The notes under the pieces are model-generated. The model was given only the letters and a program-made list of their open reading frames with translations, was not told where the DNA came from and did no database searches. Source: Pseudomonas sp. PIC25 (lineage in GTDB: Bacteria > Pseudomonadota > Gammaproteobacteria > Pseudomonadales > Pseudomonadaceae). Taken from it: a stretch of 64,000 nt of DNA. The first letter of the stretch is position 1. Each line of letters starts with the position of its first letter. Location of the stretch: contig NZ_MUJY01000062.1 in assembly GCF_002286785.1 (NCBI RefSeq), forward strand, positions 1 to 64,000. Reading direction: 5' to 3'. A program made the translations under genes and the position numbers. Positions 55,991-64,000 of the stretch are shown here, one piece after another.

Positions 55991-56758
55991 TCAGTGTTTG
56001 GGGAAATGCTCCAGCAGCCACTCCAGGGCCTGGTCCGCACGCTGCTCGGCCTCGGACAGCTCCGCCCGCCAAGCGCCGGCCAAGGGCTGAAGATCGGGCT
56101 CCGCCTCGGCACGTGCCAGCCACTGGAGCCGGTCATGCCAGTCTCCCAGGGCGGACTGGGCGGCCTTGAGCCGCGCGGGCTCATCGCTGCCGACCGGGAC
56201 CAGTTCCGGGTACGCATCGAAGCCATAGCGCACACGCTTGATCAACAGGCGCAGCCGATGGCGGTCATGGGCAGGATCCCGCAGGGCACGGGCCAATTGT
56301 CGTCGCTGCTTGACGAGACGCTTGCGCACGCGTTTGCGCAGGCCGCTCAAGGCCCCGCTGTACTGTGCCTGACGCCAGAGCGCCGGCCAGGCATCGAGAT
56401 GACGAAACAATCGCTCCAAGGCGGAAGACGCGAGCAAATGTTCATAACCGGCTTCGAGTCGGGCCAAGCGCACGGCCTCCGCATCACTCAGGCCTTTCTC
56501 CCGCAGCTCCGGCAGCAGTACCTCGAGGTCACGCAGCGGCCCGCTCAACTCGCCGACGGCCCCGGCAGCCGCGCGCAAGGGCTCGACACCCGGCAGGTCG
56601 CGCAACGGCCGCAGCAGGCTGCGCAACCTGCGCAAGGCGATGCGCAGATCGTGCAATGCCTCGGCATCGGTGCGTGCCGCCAAGCGCGCCTGGCTGGCTC
56701 GCAGTTGCACTTCCAGCGTCAGCACCTGGGCAATCAGCGCATCGATGAAACGGCTCAT
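55991..56758 (-). CDS. CHAD-domain protein
   Basis: 255 aa from ATG 56758. All-helical CHAD domain with conserved His and basic residues: ALHDLRIALRRLRSLLRP near the start and RLRLLIKRVRYGFDAY later. CHAD proteins bind polyphosphate. No accompanying CYTH domain. 86 bp after tgpA on the same strand. Confidence 0.9.
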   Translation of the reverse strand: MSRFIDALIAQVLTLEVQLRASQARLAARTDAEALHDLRIALRRLRSLLRPLRDLPGVEPLRAAAGAVGELSGPLRDLEVLLPELREKGLSDAEAVRLARLEAGYEHLLASSALERLFRHLDAWPALWRQAQYSGALSGLRKRVRKRLVKQRRQLARALRDPAHDRHRLRLLIKRVRYGFDAYPELVPVGSDEPARLKAAQSALGDWHDRLQWLARAEAEPDLQPLAGAWRAELSEAEQRADQALEWLLEHFPKH

Positions 56759-56844
56759 CCTGCCATGCTCCCGACTTCGTCTCGACCGCAATGACCATAA
56801 GCCTAGACGGCCGCCGCTTCGCCGCACAGTGGCCGAAAGTCGCA

Positions 56845-58839
56845 TCAATCGGCGCGCGTGAGACGCCAGGGCAAATCTCGGCGCACGCGTGCCAGAGCCT
56901 GTCGTAAGGTCGCTGGCGAAGCCTTCTGCCCGCCATAGCGCTGCGCTTCGTATATCTGGACGAACCCCTGGATCGCCTCCGCCTGCGCCGGCAGCGCCAG
57001 AGACGCGCGTTCGGCGAAGGCACGCGGCCCCTCTCCGGTCCGCCGACGCAGGCCGTGGCGGGCCAGCAGGCGCTCGAAGCGAAGGAACAGGCGCTGCTGG
57101 GGATCGCGCTCACGGCGCCAGGGTTTGAACAACAGCAGCGCCAGCAGGCTCAGCATCAACCCACCGCCACCGACCAGGACCACCGCCAGGACACCGTTAT
57201 CAATGCGGCCGAACCAACGCTGCAACACCTCCAACTGCTGATCTCCCTGGTAACCCAGTACCCAGCGCTGCCAGCCGTAATTGACGCGATCCCAGGTCAG
57301 GCGCAGTTGGTTGATCCAGCCGATGTTGCGGTAGCGCAGCGGCGAGAACGGCGAGCTGGCGAGAAAGCTCTGTTCCTCAGCCACCGCCTGTTCGAGGCCC
57401 TGTTCGATCCGTTCGGGAGCGACTTGGAATGTCGGGTCGGCGCTGACCCAGCCCTTCCCCGGCCGCCAGTACTCGACCCAGGCATGGGCATCGAACTGGT
57501 GTACCGAGAGGTAACGACCAGACGGGTTGTACTCACCGCCCTGATAGCCGGCGACCACCCGCGCGGGAATGCCGGCGACACGCAGGGCGAAGGTCATGGC
57601 GCCGGCGTAGTGCGCACAGAACCCCCGCCGAGTGTCGAACAGGAATTCGTCTATCCCGTCGGCGCCGGCCAGCGGCGGTTTCAGGGTATAGACGTAAGGC
57701 TCGCGGTTGAAATGCGTCAGCAGTGCCTGCGCCAACTCGTCAGGCTGGGGATACTGCCGCTTCAGGGCCTCGGCCCATTCGCGCGTGCGCGGGTTGCCCG
57801 TTTCCGGCAGTTGCAGGGCCCGGCGCAATTGTCCGCCCGCTAGCTGCGGTTCGCGCAATGCCTGCGGCCAGGAAACCACCCGGTAGAGCAGCGAACGGTC
57901 CACCGGGCGGTAATACTCCAGGCGGAAGTCGTTCATCATTCGTGCCCGGTCCAGCGAGGTCTCGCCGATATCCAGACTGAACAACCAGGGCCGCTGGCTG
58001 GGCTCCATGACGACGCTGTACTGCAACGGCGTCCCTCGCCGTTCCCAGCGCGGGGGGATCGGCATGTGTGCGGCAGGCGACTGCGACCAGCGGCGGCCAT
58101 CGAAGTGTTCCAGGGTCAGAGCGCGCCAATAAAGCTGCTGGCGCGGCGGCGGCTCGCCGTCGAAACTGGCTCGGAACGCCAGGGCACCGGACTGGCTCAG
58201 CTCGGCGATATCGCCCGGTGCCATGCTGTCGGAAAGACCGGTCACGCCCTGGTCGCCTGGTTGCGGCAAGGTCCACAGCGGCCCCAGGCGGGGAAAGAAG
58301 ACGAATAGCAGCAGCATCAACGGCAGCGCTTGCAGCAGCATTCCGCCGGCCAGGCGCAGGGTCGGCCAGGGCCGCTCGGCGAAGCGCGTCTGTTGCAGGC
58401 CGATCAGCGCCGCCAGCAAGGCGGTCACCGGCAGCAGGCTGTACAGTGCGCTGACGATGCCGTCGTCGAACAGATACGCCGTGACCACGGCGAAGAAGCC
58501 GAGGAAGATCAGCACCAGCGCATCGCGGCGGCTGCACATCTCCAGCAGTTTGAGAATGAACGCGGCAATCAGCAGGACGCTGCCGGCTTCCAACCCGATC
58601 AGGCTGCCGCGGGAAAGAAACACGCCGAAACCCGTGCCGAGCAACAGGCCGAGCTTGACCCAGGCGTTGGGATAGCGCGCCCGCATCAGGAACACCTGGA
58701 TACGCCAGCCTGCGCAACCGAGCCAGAGGAAGACGATCCACAGCGGCAGGTGGATCAGATGCGGCAGGATCACCAGTACCTGGGCCACCAGCAACCAGGT
58801 CAGACTGATCCGCGGAATCGCCTCCGGTGTCCGGCTCAT
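56845..58839 (-). CDS. tgpA: Transglutaminase-like membrane protein TgpA
   Basis: 664 aa from ATG 58839, overlapping the DUF58 stop by 4 bp. N-terminal membrane helices (about 15-195), a periplasmic region with a transglutaminase domain, and one C-terminal helix (about 555). Triad: Cys in RRGFCAHYAG (about residue 408), His in FDAHAWVEYW, Asp in WVSADPT. The P. aeruginosa orthologue was reported essential. Envelope role, substrate unknown. Confidence 0.94.
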   Translation of the reverse strand: MSRTPEAIPRISLTWLLVAQVLVILPHLIHLPLWIVFLWLGCAGWRIQVFLMRARYPNAWVKLGLLLGTGFGVFLSRGSLIGLEAGSVLLIAAFILKLLEMCSRRDALVLIFLGFFAVVTAYLFDDGIVSALYSLLPVTALLAALIGLQQTRFAERPWPTLRLAGGMLLQALPLMLLLFVFFPRLGPLWTLPQPGDQGVTGLSDSMAPGDIAELSQSGALAFRASFDGEPPPRQQLYWRALTLEHFDGRRWSQSPAAHMPIPPRWERRGTPLQYSVVMEPSQRPWLFSLDIGETSLDRARMMNDFRLEYYRPVDRSLLYRVVSWPQALREPQLAGGQLRRALQLPETGNPRTREWAEALKRQYPQPDELAQALLTHFNREPYVYTLKPPLAGADGIDEFLFDTRRGFCAHYAGAMTFALRVAGIPARVVAGYQGGEYNPSGRYLSVHQFDAHAWVEYWRPGKGWVSADPTFQVAPERIEQGLEQAVAEEQSFLASSPFSPLRYRNIGWINQLRLTWDRVNYGWQRWVLGYQGDQQLEVLQRWFGRIDNGVLAVVLVGGGGLMLSLLALLLFKPWRRERDPQQRLFLRFERLLARHGLRRRTGEGPRAFAERASLALPAQAEAIQGFVQIYEAQRYGGQKASPATLRQALARVRRDLPWRLTRAD

Positions 58840-59795
58840 CGCGGCCCTCCGTACAGCGCCAATGCCCGCAGACAAGCCTCACGGTGCGCCTCGCCGTTGT
58901 CCAACGGCAGGAACTGATCCGGCAAGCGCAAGGCGAAAGGTTGCAGGCGCTCGGAGAATTGCAGCACCCAATGACAGAGCAACGACAGCCGATGCTCCGG
59001 GTCGCCTTCCAGCGCGTCGAAATCCAGGCACAAGTCACGTCCTGCCAGGGCGGCGAAGTCCTTCACCAACAGTCCGTGCCCCCGGGAGAAAGCCTTCCAG
59101 TGCAAACGGCGCTTGGAGTCGCCGGGCTGGTAAGGCTTGAGCCCCTGGTAGTCATCGGCACCCGGCCCTTGGGCGCGACGCCCCTCGTCGTCCTCATTCT
59201 CCTGCGCACCGACCGACAAAGGCAGGTCGCCCTCCAGCGGACGCGGATAAACCAGCAACGCCTGGTCCAGGTCCACCCAGCTCCAAGCCACCAGGATGCC
59301 CAGCGGAAAGCGGCTCTCGATCCGCAGCCGACCGGGCCTCAACCAGCCACGCCGCAGCGCCGGCTGGCTCAGCTCGCATTCGCTGAGCCCCTGCGCGGGC
59401 ACATCCAGCGCCTGCAACGTCGCCGGCGGCCAGCCCAGGGCGATGGCCTGGTGCGCCCGCCCGGCGCTTTCCAGACGCACCCGGAAACGCGCCTGCTCGC
59501 CGACGAACACCGCGCCCCCGCCCCCTGCCCTGATAATCAGGCCAGCGAGATTGCGGTAAGTATGCAAGATGGCGACGATGAACAACGAACCCAACAGGAA
59601 TGTCAGCGCATAGGCGAGGCTGTTCTGGTAGTTGATCGCGGCCAGCAGCATCAGCAGCAGCGCGATGCCGAACGCCAGCCCGACCCGGGTGGGAATGATG
59701 AAGATGCGTCGCTGATTCAAGCGAACGCTGGCGGCCGCCGGGATGCGCCGGTCCAGCCAGCGGTTCCAGCGCGCCCTAAGGGGCTTGGCGGCCAT
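58836..59795 (-). CDS. DUF58 / vWA-like membrane protein
   Basis: 319 aa from ATG 59795, sharing TGATG with the MoxR stop. Two membrane helices (about 35-80), then the DUF58 domain with DDYQGLKPYQPGDSKRRLHWKA (given in part). DUF58 proteins partner MoxR AAA+ ATPases. Middle gene of the moxR-DUF58-tgpA operon. Confidence 0.93.
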   Translation of the reverse strand: MAAKPLRARWNRWLDRRIPAAASVRLNQRRIFIIPTRVGLAFGIALLLMLLAAINYQNSLAYALTFLLGSLFIVAILHTYRNLAGLIIRAGGGGAVFVGEQARFRVRLESAGRAHQAIALGWPPATLQALDVPAQGLSECELSQPALRRGWLRPGRLRIESRFPLGILVAWSWVDLDQALLVYPRPLEGDLPLSVGAQENEDDEGRRAQGPGADDYQGLKPYQPGDSKRRLHWKAFSRGHGLLVKDFAALAGRDLCLDFDALEGDPEHRLSLLCHWVLQFSERLQPFALRLPDQFLPLDNGEAHREACLRALALYGGPR

Positions 59796-60712
59796 CAGAC
59801 CGCCGCCACCTCTGTGAGCAGCCACTGCACCAGCGCGCCGCCACCGTGGCCAGTGGGGTCGGCGCGCTCGCGCAGGCGGTGCCCGACCACCGACGGCAGG
59901 ACCGCCTGGACATCCTCGGGAATCACATAATCGCGCCCGGCGAGAAAGGCCCAGGCCCGCGCCGCAGCGAGCAACGCCAGGCTGGCCCGTGGCGACAGGC
60001 CCCAGGCGAACTGCGGTTGGCTGCGGGTCGCCTCGACCAACCGCAGCACGTAATCCACCAGCGCATCGCTGGCCCGCACCCGGGTGACCTCCTGCTGAAT
60101 GGCCGCCAGTTCGGCATGATCCAGCACTGCATCCAGGCGCGGCAGGATTTCCCGGCGCGATTCGCCGAGCAGCAGCGCCTTCTCCGCCGCCTTGGCCGGA
60201 TAGCCGAGCGACAGGCGCATGAGGAAGCGGTCGAGCTGGGATTCCGGCAGAGCGAAGGTGCCGCCCTGGCTGACCGGGTTCTGCGTGGCGATGACGAAGA
60301 ACGGCTCCGGCAGCGGCCGGGTCGCGCCCTCGATGGTCACTTGCCCCTCTTCCATTGCTTCCAGCAACGCGCTCTGGCTCTTCGGTGTGGCCCGGTTGAT
60401 TTCGTCCGCCAGCACCAGCTCGGCGAAGATCGGTCCTGGATGGAAGACGAACTGGCCAGTGTCCTTGTCGAACACCGAGGTGCCAAGGATATCGCCGGGC
60501 AGCAGGTCGGAGGTGAACTGGATGCGCTGGAAGCTCAGCCCCATCACCCTGGCCAGGGCATGGCTCAGGGTGGTCTTGCCCATGCCCGGCAGGTCCTCGA
60601 TCAACAGGTGCCCCCGGGCCAGCAGGCAGGTCAGCGCCAATCGCACCTGGGCCTCCTTGCCGAGCAATACCTGATTCACCGCCTGCAGGCAGGCCTCAAG
60701 TTTCGTGCGCAT
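59795..60712 (-). CDS. MoxR-family AAA+ ATPase
   Basis: 305 aa. Walker A GMGKTT at 43-48, Walker B ELVLADEINRA, sensor 1 IATQNP, and the C-terminal lid with RASLALLAAARAWAFL. MoxR ATPases remodel or activate partner proteins. First gene of the operon with DUF58 and TgpA. Confidence 0.95.
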   Translation of the reverse strand: MRTKLEACLQAVNQVLLGKEAQVRLALTCLLARGHLLIEDLPGMGKTTLSHALARVMGLSFQRIQFTSDLLPGDILGTSVFDKDTGQFVFHPGPIFAELVLADEINRATPKSQSALLEAMEEGQVTIEGATRPLPEPFFVIATQNPVSQGGTFALPESQLDRFLMRLSLGYPAKAAEKALLLGESRREILPRLDAVLDHAELAAIQQEVTRVRASDALVDYVLRLVEATRSQPQFAWGLSPRASLALLAAARAWAFLAGRDYVIPEDVQAVLPSVVGHRLRERADPTGHGGGALVQWLLTEVAAV

Positions 60713-60874
60713 GCCACTCTCCTCTGTCAGGCGAACGATCCTACTGGTGCATATGACCGCCGCAAAGCCTCTGCAATCTTTGCTGACGAAAGTTGTGAAG
60801 CCGTTTGATCCAGGCCAATACCCGGTTCGGACCGTCCTTCTAGGCTGGAGTCGTATTCATCACCGGAGGACGCC

Positions 60875-63571
60875 ATGAACGCCCCCGCTTCCCGCGACTG
60901 GCATGCGCAACCCGCGCATTACAGCCTGCAACAGCTCGAAGCCAGCGACACTGGCCTGAGCACCGAGGAGGCCGAGCGCCGTCTCGCTCTCCACGGCCCC
61001 AACCAACTGCCGGAACGCAACGCCGCCGGACCGCTGAGGCGCTTTTTGCGCCAGTTCCACAATCTGCTGATCTATGTGTTGTTGATTTCGACCCTGGTCA
61101 CCCTCGCCCTTGGCGAGTGGCTGGACAGCGCGGTGATCTTCGGCGTGGTGCTGATCAACGCCATTGTCGGCTTCATCCAGGAGGGCAAGGCGGAACAGGC
61201 GATGCGCGCCATCCAGAAGATGCTCACCCTGGACAGCCGGGTGCGCCGCGACGGCGCCGTGCAGAGCGTACCGGCCGAACGCCTGGTACCTGGCGACCTG
61301 GTACTGCTGGAGGCCGGCGACCGGGTCCCCGCCGACCTGCGCCTATTGGAAACCCGCGACCTGCGCATCGAAGAAGCCGCCCTCACCGGCGAGTCGCTGC
61401 CGGCCGACAAGGCTACCGATCCGGTGGCCCGGGACGTCGGCCTGGGCGACCGGCGCAGCATGGCTTACTCCGGGACGCTGGTAAGCGCCGGCAGCGGTTG
61501 CGGCGTGGTGGTCGCTACCGCCGGCCATACCGAACTGGGCCGCATCAGCCATATGCTGGGTACGGTGGTCAGCCTGCAGACGCCGCTGCTGGCGGACATG
61601 GCGCGTTTCGCCCGCCACCTGACCCTGATCATTCTCGGCCTGGCGCTACTTACCTTCGCCTTCGGCGTCCTGCTGCGCGGCTACAGCCCGCAGGACATGC
61701 TGCTGGCGGCGGTCGGCCTGGCCGTGGCGGCGATTCCCGAAGGCTTGCCGGCGGTACTCACCATAATTCTGGCCCTCGGCGTACAGCGCATGGCCCGGCG
61801 CCAGGCGATCATCCGCCGCTTGCCGGCGGTGGAAAGCCTGGGCGCGGTGACGGTGATCTGCTCGGACAAGACCGGCACCCTGACCCGCAACGAAATGACC
61901 GTGCAGCAGGTGTTCACCGCCGCCCACCGTTATAGGGTCGATGGCGTCGGCTATGCGCCGGAAGGCAGCATCCACTGCGATGACGGCCAGCTCTGTAGCC
62001 TCGACAGCGCGGACGATCTGCGCGAACTGGCCCGTGCCGGGCTGCTGGCCAACAGCGCCAGCCTGTGTCTGGCCGAGCAGCGCTGGTGCATTACCGGCGA
62101 CCCCACCGAAGCCGCTCTGCTGACCCTGGCCGGTAAGCTGGGCCTGGAGCGGGAGCGAGAAATGCTCTCCCTGCCACGGGTCGATGCGATCCCGTTCAGT
62201 TCCGAACGCCGCTGCCTGGCCAGCCTGCATCACGACCACGCCGGGCATGGTCTGATCTATCTGGTCGGCGCTCCCGAACGCCTGCTGGAGGTATGCAACC
62301 GGCAATGGCGCGACGGCCGCCCCGAGCCGCTGGACCCGCGCCACTGGCACGAGGTGCTGGGTAACGGCGCCAGCCAGGGCCTGCGCATGCTCGGTCTCGC
62401 CCTGCGGCCGCTGCCCACGCCGCAACACGAACTCGATTACCGCGACCTGGAAGGCGACTTCATCCTGCTCGGCCTGGTTGGCATGCTCGACCCGCCGCGG
62501 GAAGAAGCCATCGCCGCCATCGCCGAATGCCACAGCGCGGGCATCGCGGTGAAGATGATCACTGGCGACCATGCCGCCACGGCCAGCGCCATCGCCCAGC
62601 GCCTCGGCCTGGGTGGCGGTGCGCCGCTCACCGGGGCCGATCTGGATCGGCTGAGCGACGCCGAACTGGATGCCCGCCTACCCCACACCACGGTATTCGC
62701 CCGCACCAGCCCGGCGCACAAGTTGCGCCTGGTGGAGCGCCTGCAAGCCTGCGGCGCCCGGGTGGCGATGACTGGCGACGGGGTCAACGACGCACCGGCA
62801 CTCAAGCGCGCCGACATCGGCGTGGCCATGGGGGTCAAGGGCACCGAAGTGGCCAAGGAGGCGGCGCAGATGGTGCTCGCAGACGATAACTTCGCCACCA
62901 TCGCCCACGCCGTGGAGGAAGGCCGCACGGTCTACGACAACCTGCGCAAGTCGATCCTTTTCATCCTGCCTACCAACGGCGGCGAAGCGCTGGTATTGCT
63001 GGTGGCCATCGCCCTGGGCCTGACCCTGCCGATCACGCCGTTGCAGATTCTCTGGGTCAACATGATCACTGCGGTGACCCTGGCCCTGGCGCTGGCCTTC
63101 GAGCCGGCCGAGGACGACCTGATGCGCAGGCCGCCGCGTGACCCGCGCATGCCGCTGCTGACGCCTCGCCTGCTCTGGCGAGTGCTGTTCATTTCGATCC
63201 TGATGACCGTCGCCAGCCTGGGCCTGTTCCTCTACGCCCAATCACTGGGCTGGAGCCTGGACAGCAGCCGCACCCTGGCGGTCAACGCCATGGTCGCCAG
63301 CGAAATCGGCTATCTGTTCAGCAGCCGCCGGCTGGACGGCACCGCCCGCTTCGGCTGGCGCGACAATCCGATGGTCTGGAGCATGGTGCTGCTGCTCACT
63401 GGCATGCAGCTGGCGTTCACCCATTGGTCACCGCTGCAGGCATTGTTCGCGACCACCTCGCTGCCGGCGAGCGCCTGGGGTTGGTGCCTGCTCGTGGCGG
63501 TCGGCATCTGCGTGTTGGTGGAGCTGGAGAAGCTTCTGGTGCGGAGCCTGGGGCAGTCGCCCCAGGCCTGA
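60875..63571 (+). CDS. P-type cation ATPase, type IIA-like
   Basis: 898 aa. Cation_ATPase_N domain, TGES (171-174), M4 motif AAIPEGLPA, phosphorylation site DKTGTLT (Asp331), GDGVNDAPALKRADIGVAMG, and ten expected helices. M5 keeps Asn and Glu (NGGEAL) but in M6 the segment VNMITAV has Asn729 and Thr732 and Ala733 where SERCA has Asp800. Ca2+ specificity is therefore doubtful. Divergent from moxR. Confidence 0.93.
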   Translation: MNAPASRDWHAQPAHYSLQQLEASDTGLSTEEAERRLALHGPNQLPERNAAGPLRRFLRQFHNLLIYVLLISTLVTLALGEWLDSAVIFGVVLINAIVGFIQEGKAEQAMRAIQKMLTLDSRVRRDGAVQSVPAERLVPGDLVLLEAGDRVPADLRLLETRDLRIEEAALTGESLPADKATDPVARDVGLGDRRSMAYSGTLVSAGSGCGVVVATAGHTELGRISHMLGTVVSLQTPLLADMARFARHLTLIILGLALLTFAFGVLLRGYSPQDMLLAAVGLAVAAIPEGLPAVLTIILALGVQRMARRQAIIRRLPAVESLGAVTVICSDKTGTLTRNEMTVQQVFTAAHRYRVDGVGYAPEGSIHCDDGQLCSLDSADDLRELARAGLLANSASLCLAEQRWCITGDPTEAALLTLAGKLGLEREREMLSLPRVDAIPFSSERRCLASLHHDHAGHGLIYLVGAPERLLEVCNRQWRDGRPEPLDPRHWHEVLGNGASQGLRMLGLALRPLPTPQHELDYRDLEGDFILLGLVGMLDPPREEAIAAIAECHSAGIAVKMITGDHAATASAIAQRLGLGGGAPLTGADLDRLSDAELDARLPHTTVFARTSPAHKLRLVERLQACGARVAMTGDGVNDAPALKRADIGVAMGVKGTEVAKEAAQMVLADDNFATIAHAVEEGRTVYDNLRKSILFILPTNGGEALVLLVAIALGLTLPITPLQILWVNMITAVTLALALAFEPAEDDLMRRPPRDPRMPLLTPRLLWRVLFISILMTVASLGLFLYAQSLGWSLDSSRTLAVNAMVASEIGYLFSSRRLDGTARFGWRDNPMVWSMVLLLTGMQLAFTHWSPLQALFATTSLPASAWGWCLLVAVGICVLVELEKLLVRSLGQSPQA

Positions 63572-63586
63572 TGCGGGTCCCGGTGC

Positions 63587-64000
63587 TCAAACCACCGGCC
63601 GGGGCATCTCGAACACCTCGCGGGTGTGGGTATAACCGCTCCCGCCGAGCCGGCCAATCAAATCCAGCTTGCGCGGGTCGACTCGGCCACGCTCGTCGAG
63701 TATCTCCGGATCGATGTGCGCCAGCAGGATGCGGGCGAAGATGAGGTAGTTGCTGGGGTTGTCGCGCGGATAGGGCTGCACCTCGGCCAAGGAGCATTCG
63801 AAAGCCACCGGCGCCCCGGCAACCCGCGGCGGAGCGACCCGTTCGGCCGGCAGGCTGGCGATGCCACAGGCTTCGAACTCGCTGACGCCATGCGGCAAGG
63901 AGGCCGACGAGGCATTCATCGCTTCGGCCTGCTTCGCCGTCACCAGTTGGATCACCAGCTCGCCGGTGTCCTGCACGTTGCGCAGCGTGTCCTTGAGCCG
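63587..64000 (-). CDS. Flavin reductase-like FMN-binding protein (partial)
   Basis: The C-terminal 137 residues are in the window; the frame runs open to the right edge (RLKDTLRN before the internal GTG 63976). FEACGIASLPAERVAPPRVAGAPVAFECSL is typical of the flavoredoxin / flavin-reductase-like family (shown in part), as is SNYLIFARILLAHID. Convergent with the ATPase, 15 bp apart. Electron partner unknown. Confidence 0.85.
   Translation of the reverse strand, partial: RLKDTLRNVQDTGELVIQLVTAKQAEAMNASSASLPHGVSEFEACGIASLPAERVAPPRVAGAPVAFECSLAEVQPYPRDNPSNYLIFARILLAHIDPEILDERGRVDPRKLDLIGRLGGSGYTHTREVFEMPRPVV

Overview
The window is chromosomal DNA of a Pseudomonas species of the P. aeruginosa lineage. 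It is GC-rich and close-packed. It carries OprI, the lipA lipase with its foldase, a GntR-controlled methylcitrate cluster with AcnD and PrpF, and the block aroF...oprI-ldt-tesA-ABC-greB-thpR-lipA-lifO...tgpA, which as I remember it follows the P. aeruginosa PA2843-PA2877 region. The RTX and fil-like regions at the left make P. aeruginosa itself less likely. The species cannot be fixed from this sequence alone.

Layout. (1) 1-8.7 kb, minus strand: an accessory island. The last gene is a giant RTX protein, at least 2299 residues and open at the left edge. Upstream of it lie a 305-aa protein of unknown function and a lysozyme-inhibitor-like (LprI/DUF1311) gene. Before those is a broken 5' copy of the same RTX gene, interrupted by a 99-bp MITE-like element flanked by CTAG. 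The RTX N-terminus has features of a T4-type lysozyme fold, so the cluster may be a secreted muramidase toxin with its immunity gene. The first 500 codons of the RTX gene and the genes upstream are AT-rich; the repeats are GC-rich. (2) 9.4-16.2 kb, minus: prpR-prpB-prpC-acnD-prpF (2-methylcitrate cycle) behind one promoter with two identical-core operators. prpD is not next to prpF; the island begins there. (3) 16.4-19.5 kb, plus: a retropepsin-like / inactive transglutaminase 7TM / ATP-grasp ligase triad. (4) 19.6-30.4 kb, minus: a locus resembling the Acinetobacter fil genes (DUF6160 secreted protein, C39 peptidase, two outer-membrane barrels, a three-repeat MalM-like protein), preceded by two translationally coupled MalT-type LuxR regulators.

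(5) 30.5-40 kb: housekeeping genes (pabB, thrH, cysH, cysB, a universal stress protein, a ketopantoate-reductase-like gene, a thioredoxin-like protein, a PilZ protein, a DAHP synthase, a small acetyltransferase, and a membrane-anchored unknown). (6) 40.4-50 kb: oprI, an L,D-transpeptidase, tesA with the ybbAP-type ABC transporter, greB, thpR, and lipA-lifO behind a sigma-54 type promoter. (7) 50-64 kb: DoxX, MltF-like lytic transglycosylase, tatD, a chemotaxis transducer, an Mpo1-like protein, a thioesterase, a CHAD protein, the moxR-DUF58-tgpA operon, a type-II P-type ATPase, and a flavin reductase cut by the right edge. I saw no tRNA, rRNA or CRISPR array.
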